DNA of 64,000 nucleotides from Hymenobacter aquaticus. GTDB taxonomy: Bacteria > Bacteroidota > Bacteroidia > Cytophagales > Hymenobacteraceae. The translations under genes and the position numbers were made by a program. This document shows positions 1 through 7,383 of this stretch, in pieces. The stretch lies in the NCBI RefSeq assembly GCF_004765605.1, contig NZ_SRLC01000001.1, positions 372,001 to 436,000 on the forward strand, in the 5' to 3' direction. The stretch's first letter is position 1. Every line of letters begins with the position of its first letter. Below the pieces are notes generated by a model, which was not told the origin of the DNA, did no database searches, and saw nothing but the letters and a program-made list of their open reading frames with translations.

Positions 1-1
1 G

Positions 2-820
2 CGCCTGAAGTTTCGGCTGCTGGCGGCCGTATCGACGACGCTGGCGTTTCGCTCGGCGTGGCGGCTGTTTACCACCCCGCGCCGGCTGCCGCTGAAAGCC
101 TGGGAAACCGCGGCCCTGGCCGGGGCGCGCCGCTTCGAGGTGGCGTTTGGCAGCGGGCAGCTGGTGGCCTACGAGTGGAACCCGGCCGGGGCCCGCACCG
201 TGCTGCTGGTGCACGGCTGGGAGCACCGGGCCAGCTTCTGGGGCGCCATGGCCGCCGGGCTGGCCGCCACCGGCTACCGGGTCGTGGCCTTCGACGGGCC
301 CGCCCACGGGGCCTCCTCGGGGCGGCGCACCACGCTGCCCCAGTTCGGGGCCGCCATTCAGGCCGTGGCCGACGCGGTAGGACCCATCTGGGGCGTGGTG
401 GCGCACTCGTTTGGGGCGGCGGCCACGGCGGGGCTGCCGGTGCAGTTCAACGGCGAGGGGCAACTGCTGCCGCGCCTGGTGCTGCTGAGCGTGCCGGGCA
501 GCACCCCGGCCGTATTCGGGCGCTTTGCCGAGCTGTTGCGGCTGCCGGCCCAGGTAGCGGCCCGCATGGTGCGGTTTGCCGAAGCCCGCCACGGCCGCAC
601 CTCCGAAAGCTACAGCCTCACGGAAGTGGGCCACCAGGTGCCGGCCGCGCGGGCTCTGCTGCTCCACGACCAGGCCGACGAAACTATTCCGTTCGAGGAA
701 GCCGAGGCCATTGCCCGCAGCTGGCCGGGGCTGGACTTCCGGGCCACCACGGGCCTGGGCCACAACCGTATTATGCGCGACCCGGGCGTGTTGGGGCAGA
801 TTGAGGCATTTTTGCGGTAG
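2..820 (+). CDS. alpha/beta hydrolase (5' end outside window)
   Basis: The frame is open from the window edge to the stop at 818-820, so the N-terminus is missing. A GTG at 140 could be mistaken for the start, but in-frame residues upstream of it (a basic, Leu/Arg-rich stretch) read on naturally. Visible hydrolase marks are LLVHGWEH for the oxyanion-hole strand, AHSFGA as a nucleophile elbow with Ser, an acid residue in LLHDQADETIPF, and the terminal His in GLGHNRI. The elbow begins with Ala where most relatives have Gly (G-x-S-x-G). The substrate cannot be read from sequence. The order Ser, Asp, His fits the fold, and the family call is firm while the function is open. Confidence 0.85.
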   Translation, partial: RLKFRLLAAVSTTLAFRSAWRLFTTPRRLPLKAWETAALAGARRFEVAFGSGQLVAYEWNPAGARTVLLVHGWEHRASFWGAMAAGLAATGYRVVAFDGPAHGASSGRRTTLPQFGAAIQAVADAVGPIWGVVAHSFGAAATAGLPVQFNGEGQLLPRLVLLSVPGSTPAVFGRFAELLRLPAQVAARMVRFAEARHGRTSESYSLTEVGHQVPAARALLLHDQADETIPFEEAEAIARSWPGLDFRATTGLGHNRIMRDPGVLGQIEAFLR

Positions 821-905
821 CGCGCCCCGGCAACGCGGGTCATTCGCGCCGCGTAGGCACTTTTCTCTTTTTCAATCATTTTTTACCACACCTAGCATTC
901 ATTTC

Positions 906-1361
906 ATGCCCCATTCGTATCCGCCGCCGCGCGGCACCGTTTTGCTGCTGAGCTGCATGGATCTGCGCCTGCTCGACGAAACCGTGCAGTTTATGGCCAG
1001 CGACAACCTGATTAACCGCTACGACCAGTTTATCCTGGCCGGCTGCGCGTTGGGCGCCGACGTGAATCAGCACTGGGAAGAGGCCTTCTTCGACCACCTC
1101 GACGTGGCCTGCAAGCTCCACAACGTGGAAGACGTGTACCTGCTGGAACACCGCAACTGCGGGGCCTACCGCGTATTTCTGGGCGAAAATGGCGACTTCG
1201 ACGACTCGGACGAGGCCCAGGCCCGGGAGCAGGTCCTGCACACGCAGTACGCGCGCAAGCTGACCGAAAAAATCCACGCCTGGGGCCAGGAGCACGGCCG
1301 CGCCCTGCGCGTGCGCAGCTTCCTGATGGACCTGCGCGGCCACGTCGAGCTGCTTTCGTAA
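906..1361 (+). CDS. beta-carbonic-anhydrase-like protein
   Basis: A 151-aa protein starting at ATG 906; a longer frame runs in from 576 but overlaps the hydrolase. It shows the beta-carbonic anhydrase metal-site pattern: Cys17 with Asp19 and Arg21 in SCMDLRL, then His82 and Cys85 in LLEHRNCGAY. These would bind one zinc for reversible CO2 hydration. The protein is shorter than classical beta-CAs (about 200 aa) and belongs to a compact subgroup often annotated only as carbonic anhydrase-like, so activity is inferred. It lies 85 bp after the hydrolase and is followed by an inverted-repeat region, which suggests its transcript ends there. Confidence 0.75.
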   Translation: MPHSYPPPRGTVLLLSCMDLRLLDETVQFMASDNLINRYDQFILAGCALGADVNQHWEEAFFDHLDVACKLHNVEDVYLLEHRNCGAYRVFLGENGDFDDSDEAQAREQVLHTQYARKLTEKIHAWGQEHGRALRVRSFLMDLRGHVELLS

Positions 1362-1574
1362 GGTGAGAGTAAGGTGCTAATGTGAGGAATGTGCTGAGGG
1401 GAGAATAATGTGCTAATGTGAGGAATGTGCTGAGGTGCTAATTTCCTCGTGTCATTGCGAGCTGTGCATCAGCACATTTCTCACATTTCCCACATTCCCC
1501 ACATTCCCCACATTCCCCACATTCCTCACATTCCCCACATTAGCACTTCAGCACATTCAAAACACATTAGCACC
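1362..1574. repeat. inverted arrays of CACATTCC-type short repeats
   Basis: Between two convergent genes lie copies of GTGCTAATGTGAGGAATG on the left and, after 1474, about seven near-tandem CACATTCCC units with TTAGCAC and CAGCACATT pieces on the right. The two sides are complementary and would fold into a long hairpin. It may act as a bidirectional terminator; that role is inference. Confidence 0.8.
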
Positions 1575-2558
1575 TTAAATATTGTTTCCCTCGGCGGCGA
1601 GCTGGCGGAGCAGGTCGCGCAGGTTTTCGGGGTCCTGAATGAGTTGTTCGATGTGCTGGAGGTACTCGGCTTCGGCCCGCAGGTGGCGCTTCACCTGGCG
1701 CAGCTCGGCTTCCTGTTTTTTGCCGGTGGCGGCGAAGGCGCTGCTGGTGCCGTACTTGAGCTCGTTCATGCGCTGCTTGAGCTCGTCCTGCTGCTTGCGC
1801 AGGGCCTGGGTGTAGCGGGCCAGCAGGTCTTCTGACTCGGTATCGGTGCGGCCGGGGGCGTGTTCGGAGAGCAGCTGGAGCAGGGTGTACAGGTCGTTGG
1901 CCTCGTAGGCTTCCGTGATGCGCTGCATCCGGGCCGTTTTTTCCTGGGCCCGGGCCGGGTCGCGCTCCAGGTCGGGGTGGTTGGCGCGGGCCAGCTGCCG
2001 GTACAGGTTTTTGGTGTTGCCCAGCAGTTTCTGCTGCTCCTCCTGGGCCGCCTTTTCGGCTTCCCGGGCCTTTTTGCCCTTGGTTTTGCGCGTAGGCTGG
2101 CTGGGCTCCGGGCGGCCATCGTCGGGACCCGGAGCCTGCTGGGCGGCTGGCTGTTCCCGCGGCGGGGCGGCGGCCGGGGCGTGGCGCTGCAGGATGTCGG
2201 CCACGTCTTCCCCGAACCGGTCGTGCAAGGACCGGGCGTTGTGTAGAATTACTTCCTCCAGCTGGCGCTGCTCGGCCCGGTTGAAATAGGGCAGGAGCAG
2301 GGCTTCTTCCAGGGGCGCAAACAGCCCGCGGCGGGCCGCTACCACCGTTTGGGCCAAGGGGCCCACTTGCTGCCAGTAGCGCCGCCGGGCTTCGGCCTGG
2401 CCTTCTTCCAGCTCCCGCAGCCGCTCGCGCAGGTTTTCCACGTCCTGAATGGCCTGGCGGAAAGCCTGCTGCGCGGGCGTGCCGGGGCTGGCCTCCGGCG
2501 CGGGCGTAGGCAGGGAGTTGGCGGCGGGCAGGTCGGTGGCAGGGTTGTGCAGATTCAT
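1575..2558 (-). CDS. J-domain-like coiled-coil protein
   Basis: A 327-aa protein; I use the ATG at 2558 because the eight upstream residues add nothing and the next Met opens a plausible N-terminus. The first 170 residues are Pro/Ala-rich and then strongly charged and helical. A DnaJ-like J domain follows, with an HPD motif near residue 194 in RANHPDLERD and the expected helix III/IV residues (RITEAYEA). The C-terminal third is again helical (KQRMNELKYG). J domains stimulate the ATPase of Hsp70 (DnaK), so this is probably a non-classical co-chaperone. It lacks the Gly/Phe and zinc-finger parts of DnaJ. It faces the carbonic-anhydrase-like gene across a repeat hairpin. Confidence 0.7.
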   Translation of the reverse strand: MNLHNPATDLPAANSLPTPAPEASPGTPAQQAFRQAIQDVENLRERLRELEEGQAEARRRYWQQVGPLAQTVVAARRGLFAPLEEALLLPYFNRAEQRQLEEVILHNARSLHDRFGEDVADILQRHAPAAAPPREQPAAQQAPGPDDGRPEPSQPTRKTKGKKAREAEKAAQEEQQKLLGNTKNLYRQLARANHPDLERDPARAQEKTARMQRITEAYEANDLYTLLQLLSEHAPGRTDTESEDLLARYTQALRKQQDELKQRMNELKYGTSSAFAATGKKQEAELRQVKRHLRAEAEYLQHIEQLIQDPENLRDLLRQLAAEGNNI

Positions 2559-2682
2559 GGGGCAAAGGTAGGCCGTAACCAATTTCCCTTCTCAAAATCG
2601 GGTTGCCAGCCGTGTACCTAAACCCCAAAGCAGCCCGACCAGAACCGCAACTCACCATTTCACCACCTCACCACCTCACCGT

Positions 2683-3585
2683 TTAGCCAAACAGCTCGTA
2701 GGCCACCCGAAACGTATTGCAGTGGGCATCCACGATGTCGCCGATCCGCTCGGAGTAGCCGCCGCCCATGCTCACGGCCACCGGCCGGCCCTGCTGCCGG
2801 CAGAGGCCCAGCACGAATTCGTCCCGGGCGCGGCAGCCGGCCTGGGTCAGGGCCAGCTTGCCGAGCTTGTCGGTGCCCAGTACATCGACGCCGGCCTGGA
2901 AGAAGACAAAATCGGGCTGCACTTGGTCCAGTAAGTCGGGCAGTACGGCCTTGAGCTGCTGCAGATAGCCCGCGTCGTCGAGGCCCAGGGGCAGGGCCAC
3001 GTCCAGGTCCGACTGCTCCTTGCGCAGCGGATAGTTGGCCCCGGCGTGCATACTGAAGGTAAAGACGCGCGGCTCCTCCCGGAAAATGCTGGCCGTGCCG
3101 TCGCCCTGGTGCACGTCCAGGTCCACGACCAGCACCTGGCGCACCAGGCCGTGGTGGAGTAGGTGAGCGGCGGCAATGGCAATGTCGTTGAGCACGCAGA
3201 ATCCTTCGCCCCGGTCGGCAAAGGCGTGGTGGGTGCCCCCGGCCAGGTTCAGGGCCACCCCATCGCGCAGGGCCCGCCGGGCCGACTGCACCGTGCCGGC
3301 CGAGCTGCTCAGGGAGCGAAGCACCAGCCGCTCGCTCTGGGGCAAACCCAGGCGGCGCACCTCGGCGGCCGAGAGCTGCTGGTCGCGCACTTTGTGCCAG
3401 TAAGCGGCCGTGTGCACCCGCAGCACGTCCTGCTCAGTGCACAGGCCGGGGTCGTAGAAGTCGTGGGGCGGCGCGATGCCCTGCCAGAGCAGCTGTTCCC
3501 GGATCAGCTCGTACTTGGCAATGGGGAAGCGGTGGCCGGCGGGCAAATCGAGGGTGTAGCGTTCGGAAGTGGCAAGGCAGGGCAT
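2683..3585 (-). CDS. histone deacetylase family protein
   Basis: A 300-aa member of the arginase/deacetylase superfamily (HDAC/AcuC/HDAC11-like). The Met at 3585 is preferred over the one at 3597 because family members begin directly before the GHRFP strand. It shows the His-His dyad in GGTHHAF (residues 119-120), the zinc ligands in VDLDVHQGDG (Asp157 and His159), the later Asp in QAGVDVLGTDKLG, and the Gly-rich SMGGGYS loop. Bacterial homologues remove acetyl groups from lysine or small amines such as polyamines; the substrate here is unknown. It is a single gene, with short TCACCACC-type repeats after its stop. Confidence 0.9.
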   Translation of the reverse strand: MPCLATSERYTLDLPAGHRFPIAKYELIREQLLWQGIAPPHDFYDPGLCTEQDVLRVHTAAYWHKVRDQQLSAAEVRRLGLPQSERLVLRSLSSSAGTVQSARRALRDGVALNLAGGTHHAFADRGEGFCVLNDIAIAAAHLLHHGLVRQVLVVDLDVHQGDGTASIFREEPRVFTFSMHAGANYPLRKEQSDLDVALPLGLDDAGYLQQLKAVLPDLLDQVQPDFVFFQAGVDVLGTDKLGKLALTQAGCRARDEFVLGLCRQQGRPVAVSMGGGYSERIGDIVDAHCNTFRVAYELFG

Positions 3586-3799
3586 GAAACGGGGCAACGG
3601 CGGAGCAGTGAGCGGGTAAGCAGGCTGTACGGGAAGTAGCCCCCGAAAGTCGTGCTCCGCCGCTGTCAGCCGGTTTCCCGTAGCCCCGCCTCAAGTGGCC
3701 CTAAAGCAGCTACGCGGGCCCAACTCACCAGTGAGTCGGGCCCGCGTAGGCAAAGAGCGTGGGCCGCGCCTAGCCGGGCGCGGCCCGAAGTCGAACGGG

Positions 3800-4489
3800 C
3801 TAGGTGTTGGCCGTTTGCATGACTTCGCTGTACTCGATGACTTTCACGTCGTAGAAGGTGCTGAATTGGACGGGCTCGATGGTGAAGTGCGTTGTCACAA
3901 CGACCTGCGTGGTGCCGCTGCGCAGGGGCCTGAGCGTCCAGACGATGTTCAGGTTCTCGATGCGGGAGTGCAGCAGCTCCAGCACCGTGGTATCGAACTT
4001 GATGGTGACGGCGCCGAACGGGGGCGTGCTGGTCGACGCCTTGATGTTGAAATTCTCCCCGAGCATCACCGTCACGTGCTCATCCAGGGCCGTGGCGGGC
4101 GTGGGGCTTGGGCTGGCGGCCCCGGCCGCCCCGGTGTCCTGGTCGGCCGTGGCCGGGGGCAAGCCGCCCGTATAGCGGATGTCGACCGCCACTCCCTCCC
4201 GATGATTTTCATCCACGATCAGCACCGAGTCGGAAGGAAAAACCGGGGAGGGAAGCTGGATGGCAAAGGCCTGCTCGTGGACGTAGGGCGAATACGAAGC
4301 GGGGTCTTTCAGCGGGCCCGTCCAGCCCAGCAGCTCAAATTTGAGTCCGCCCAGGCTTGGAACCCGGTCGAAGGTGAAGCCATACGTGAAGTCCCGCGCC
4401 TCGCCTTTGGCGAAAAGCGTGAGCTGACGCGTCCGTACGTTGTAGGAAGCCGCTAGGTCGGTGGCGGGAATAAGTCCAAGGAAGCCCAT
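3800..4489 (-). CDS. hypothetical protein
   Basis: I do not recognise this 229-aa protein. The ATG at 4489 is chosen because the region upstream in the same frame (to 4675) has no gene-like composition. The protein is rich in Thr, Val and Phe, suggesting beta structure. It has a low-complexity Ala/Pro/Ser linker near residue 140 (GAAGAASPSPTPATAL) dividing two beta-rich halves. No clear signal peptide is present. It stands alone between the deacetylase and a small rightward gene, and nothing nearby indicates a role. Confidence 0.6.
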   Translation of the reverse strand: MGFLGLIPATDLAASYNVRTRQLTLFAKGEARDFTYGFTFDRVPSLGGLKFELLGWTGPLKDPASYSPYVHEQAFAIQLPSPVFPSDSVLIVDENHREGVAVDIRYTGGLPPATADQDTGAAGAASPSPTPATALDEHVTVMLGENFNIKASTSTPPFGAVTIKFDTTVLELLHSRIENLNIVWTLRPLRSGTTQVVVTTHFTIEPVQFSTFYDVKVIEYSEVMQTANT

Positions 4490-4893
4490 GGTAATCAGGG
4501 AAAGAAGGTGGAAAATGAGGCCCGGGCAGCACCCGGTTGCGGCAGCTTGGCTACCGGCCCAGGTGCCGGCGGTAGCGGAGTAGGGGAGTGGCACGCCCGG
4601 AAAACGGGAAAGCTGCCCGGGCCCGTAGGCGCGGCAAAGGCAAGCGGCGCGCAGTAGCAACTGGCCCCGGCACATCCTTCAGCGGCTTAACGATGCGAAG
4701 TAACGGCCCGGCGGAGCGGGCTTTCAGCGTAAAACCACGGGATTTAAAAACCACGTATTTCTACCTGGTTCGGGTCTGCCGGGGCCGCGCGCTGCACCTG
4801 GGCCATAACCAAAGTCGCCCGACTCAGTACATACCAGGGGGCGGCCACGTTGCCAGCCCACACCCGCGCCCACCCACCTTCACTCCATTCACC

Positions 4894-5157
4894 ATGCCTA
4901 CTTCCTTCTCCGACCCTTCCGCCAACAATACCCAGCTGGTCCGCTACTGCGTGGAGGTGCCCGCCATGACCACCCCGGACAGCCTGGTAACGGTGCGGAA
5001 AATTCTGCAGGACCACCAGCTGCTGGTCGACCAGCTCACCGAGGGGCAGGCCCAGGTAGCCTCGGCCACCGGCGCCGAGCCCGACTGGCCCGCCATTAAA
5101 GATGCCCTGCAAGCCGCCGGCTACCCCGCCACCTATACTACCACCAGCGACGACTAA
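4894..5157 (+). CDS. small protein, possibly a degenerate HMA-like fold
   Basis: An 87-aa protein starting at ATG 4894. The pattern of a first strand (LVRYCVEVPAM), a helix (TVRKILQDHQLLVDQLTEG) and a final helix plus AAGYPATYT recalls the heavy-metal-associated ferredoxin-like fold, where proteins end in a similar KKAGY segment. The metal-binding CxxC is absent; only one Cys, in RYCVEV, is seen. The fold assignment is a weak resemblance, so read it as a small cytoplasmic protein of unknown function. The 885 bp after its stop hold no long gene. Confidence 0.55.
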   Translation: MPTSFSDPSANNTQLVRYCVEVPAMTTPDSLVTVRKILQDHQLLVDQLTEGQAQVASATGAEPDWPAIKDALQAAGYPATYTTTSDD

Positions 5158-5366
5158 CACCGGCTAACCACCCGCCACTGAACGAATGAGCCACTACCGC
5201 AGCAGATGCCCGATGCTTATTTAGCGAGTACGCCAAATAAAAAGCAGGTGCGTGCTTCAACGTATAATTTGACTGGGGGTTCAAACGCTGAAATTGCGCT
5301 TTGGAATAGCAGGCGGTGGTTTTGTATTGCTATTAATTAGGCCAGCTTGCCGGTTGCTAATTACGG

Positions 5367-5397
5367 TTCGAAAAAATATTTAAATTATTTTTTCGAA
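5367..5397. promoter_or_regulatory. AT-rich palindrome next to a promoter (candidate operator)
   Basis: A perfect 12-bp inverted repeat, TTCGAAAAAATA and its complement, is separated by TTTAAAT. It lies five bases upstream of a TTTG promoter element. Its very low GC content stands out. Position and symmetry suggest a regulator-binding site; the regulator is not identifiable. Confidence 0.55.
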
Positions 5398-5401
5398 CTA
5401 A

Positions 5402-5433
5402 TTTGGTGGATACAAAAAGTCCCTTCATATTTG
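5402..5433 (+). promoter_or_regulatory. Bacteroidota-type promoter
   Basis: TTTG at 5402-5405 is followed after 20 nt by CATATTTG at 5426-5433, a 7-of-8 match to TANNTTTG. This is the -33/-7 pattern of the primary sigma factor in Bacteroidota. Transcription would start near 5438-5440, before a short ORF and a terminator. Confidence 0.6.
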
Positions 5434-5465
5434 CATCACTCAACCACAGAAAAACAACTGAAACC

Positions 5466-5543
5466 ATGTCCCGCCACTTTAACTACACCAGCAAACAAGA
5501 AGGTATGAAGCCACTGGCTTCGGCCCCGGTTCGGTATAGCTAA
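5466..5543 (+). CDS. 25-codon short ORF in its own transcription unit
   Basis: An ATG-started 25-codon frame (first residues MSRHFNYTSKQEGMKPLAS) lies between the promoter at 5402 and the terminator at 5573. Inside it is a 7-bp hairpin, GAAGCCA/TGGCTTC (5507-5521). The unit could make a small peptide, a leader, or an sRNA in which the frame is incidental. I do not recognise the peptide. The closely framed promoter and terminator are the reason to list it. Confidence 0.4.
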   Translation: MSRHFNYTSKQEGMKPLASAPVRYS

Positions 5544-5572
5544 GTAGCAGCAGGTTTCGCCTCATACTTCCG

Positions 5573-5609
5573 CCACCCGAACCCCAGAAGGTTCGGGTGG
5601 TTTGTTTTT
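5573..5609 (+). terminator. rho-independent terminator
   Basis: CCACCCGAACC (5573-5583) pairs perfectly with GGTTCGGGTGG (5590-5600) around a 6-nt loop and is followed by TTTGTTTTT. It closes the short transcription unit that starts near 5440. Confidence 0.85.
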
Positions 5610-5631
5610 CACCCCTTTCCATCCTTCGGCC

Positions 5632-5742
5632 ATGCACCCTGCCCAGGACTGCTACTTCTATCAACCACAGCCCAAACGGACTCTGCGCCGGGAATGGAAT
5701 GGTTGCGGCCGGTATTTTTCGTTGAACATTTCTCGTAGGTAA
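5632..5742 (+). CDS. possible 36-codon ORF
   Basis: A short ATG-started frame between two terminators, with basic and aromatic residues (QPQPKRTLRREWNGCGRY). No promoter match and no known family were seen. It may be a chance frame in a region that otherwise holds only small signals; low confidence. Confidence 0.2.
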   Translation: MHPAQDCYFYQPQPKRTLRREWNGCGRYFSLNISRR

Positions 5743-5763
5743 ATACTACGTGACTGATTCGTG

Positions 5764-5800
5764 AAAAAGGCCCGGCTTCTCCCAGAAACCGGGCCTTTTT
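5764..5800 (+). terminator. rho-independent terminator
   Basis: AAAAAGGCCCGG (5764-5775) pairs with CCGGGCCTTTTT (5789-5800). The A- and T-runs let it work in both directions. It isolates the small-ORF region from the downstream PcfJ-Ro-RtcB cluster, so that cluster needs its own promoter between 5801 and 6041. Confidence 0.85.
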
Positions 5801-5864
5801 CATAGTATTTATTCGCCGAAAAATAATTTCCGGCGACGTGAAAGAGGTATGTCTTTTCGATAGA

Positions 5865-5911
5865 AAATAAATTAACTGTTAAGACGAATTCGCGGTAACG
5901 TGAATTTATTT
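5865..5911. promoter_or_regulatory. inverted repeat upstream of the PcfJ-like gene
   Basis: AAATAAATT (5865-5873) and AATTTATTT (5903-5911) form a perfect 9-bp inverted repeat. Two ACGTGAA copies lie nearby (about 5827 and 5898). I see no good TANNTTTG element here, so the promoter of the RNA-metabolism cluster may use another sigma factor or be activated. The regulatory role is inference. Confidence 0.35.
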
Positions 5912-6041
5912 CTCACACTGATTAACTAAAAAACACCATGTACGAAAGCTTCAGAATCTTACTTGCTTCGCCTGCTTCTCAGGCCCTGCCGCCATCTGAT
6001 TTTTCCACCGGTAACTACCCTCGCGCAGGGAATCCACCCGG

Positions 6042-7313
6042 ATGTCTAACCGTAACAAACCCGTATCCCGCCACGTGCGGGACACTCAACAAGCCCTCGT
6101 AGCCCTGGCCCGGCACGCCGACCGCCGCAAGTGGTCGGCCGGGCAACAAATTGACTTTCTTTTTTCCTGCGCCGGTATTCAGGAGCTACCTGCTGACGAC
6201 CCGATATCGACCCTGCGCTACCGGCACTGGGTAGGAAACCGGACCGTGCTGGAAAAACAGCGCGTTCGACAGACGCTCCTGACCCTGGCCGCCAAGCGCA
6301 CCGCCCTGCTGGACCGCCCCGAGATGGTGCCCGCTTTGGGCCTGATCGGAAAGCACTACTGGAGCCGGCAGCGCGAGCTGGCCGACTGGCACCCCCGCAC
6401 CCGCAACGTGTATGGGCAATTGGCAAGCCTGGTGCGCCACCTCTTCGATGCCTACGGCGACGTGCCCGGCTGGGTACTCGAAGCCTGGGCCAGCGGCGAA
6501 ATGGTTTGTGCCGGCGTGCAGCTGGCCGAGCTGACCATTCATCTGGGCCAGGGCCACTCGTTGCGCAGCTTTCCGGGCCTGCCCCGGGCCCTGACCAAAA
6601 AGCAGGAGCACGCCATGCGGCAGGCCCCGGCCGGCTGCACCTTCATCGAAGCCCTGCGCTACGGGCAGCTGGCCGCCCGCGGGGCGCTCAGCTGGCTCGG
6701 GCCGGTGCTGCAAACCGAGTGGAGCCGCACCGTGGGGCCCGATGACGACTTCTGGCTGGGCGTGGTCGACTTCTTTGCCGCCGCGCCCCTGGTCGACCCG
6801 CAGCACTTCGGGCCGGTCTGCGACTGGATTCAGCAGAAGCGTACCGTGGGCATCGGCGATGAGCCGCCCCAGCCGGGCTTTTCGCTGAAAGGCCGCAGCA
6901 TGAACAGCGTGCTGGCGCGCACCGAGCAATGGCACCGGCAGCTGGCCCGCGGGCCCCGCCACGCCGGCCAGCTGCTTTCGACCACCTGGAGCCCGTTGCT
7001 GGTCAGTGACTTTGCCAGCGGCGAAGACCAGCGGGTGTTGATCCGCCAGCTGCGCACCTACGAGGAGCTGCTGGACGAGGGTCGGGCCCTGCACCACTGC
7101 GTGGCGTCGTACCTGCACTCCTGCCAGCGGGGGCGTTGCGGCATCTTCTCCCTGAAGATGGACGGCGCCCGCAGCATTACGCTGGAAGTACTCGGCAACC
7201 GCACCGTGGTGCAGGCCCGGGGCCGCTACAACCGCCCCATGCTGGCGCACGAGCGGTATTGGGTAGCGCGCTGGGCCACCGAAGCCCAGCTCAGCCTCTC
7301 CAAGCACATCTGA
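6042..7313 (+). CDS. PcfJ-like domain protein
   Basis: A 423-aa protein starting at ATG 6042. Its C-terminal third matches the PcfJ-like pattern: an EEL-x-x-EGRALHHCVASYLHSC segment near residue 351, then IFSLKMDG, a beta pair ending TLEVLGNRTVVQARG, and a closing RYNRPM and Trp-containing helix. PcfJ was named from an enterococcal conjugative plasmid and its biochemistry is not established. The N-terminal 300 residues are helical, Trp- and Arg-rich, and not recognised. It ends 70 bp before the Ro60 gene on the same strand, so the two are probably co-transcribed. That context suggests an RNA-related role, which is inference. Confidence 0.7.
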   Translation: MSNRNKPVSRHVRDTQQALVALARHADRRKWSAGQQIDFLFSCAGIQELPADDPISTLRYRHWVGNRTVLEKQRVRQTLLTLAAKRTALLDRPEMVPALGLIGKHYWSRQRELADWHPRTRNVYGQLASLVRHLFDAYGDVPGWVLEAWASGEMVCAGVQLAELTIHLGQGHSLRSFPGLPRALTKKQEHAMRQAPAGCTFIEALRYGQLAARGALSWLGPVLQTEWSRTVGPDDDFWLGVVDFFAAAPLVDPQHFGPVCDWIQQKRTVGIGDEPPQPGFSLKGRSMNSVLARTEQWHRQLARGPRHAGQLLSTTWSPLLVSDFASGEDQRVLIRQLRTYEELLDEGRALHHCVASYLHSCQRGRCGIFSLKMDGARSITLEVLGNRTVVQARGRYNRPMLAHERYWVARWATEAQLSLSKHI

Positions 7314-7383
7314 CCAAGTCTGAGTGCTTCGTCCTACCGGATTCACCACCTACCTCTCATCCTGATTCCAAAATTCCCCCACC

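Noticed and set aside
5938..6102. 54-codon ORF overlapping the PcfJ start
   Set aside because: It runs out of frame into the PcfJ-like gene, has no family resemblance and no separate promoter; probably chance.
6186..7349. 387-codon minus-strand ORF opposite the PcfJ-like gene
   Set aside because: A GC-rich shadow frame: Gly/Ala/Val/His-rich with no domain, whereas the plus strand has a recognisable PcfJ domain. The same applies to the long antisense frames over rsr, the HTCS, susD, GH32 and DUF4394 genes.
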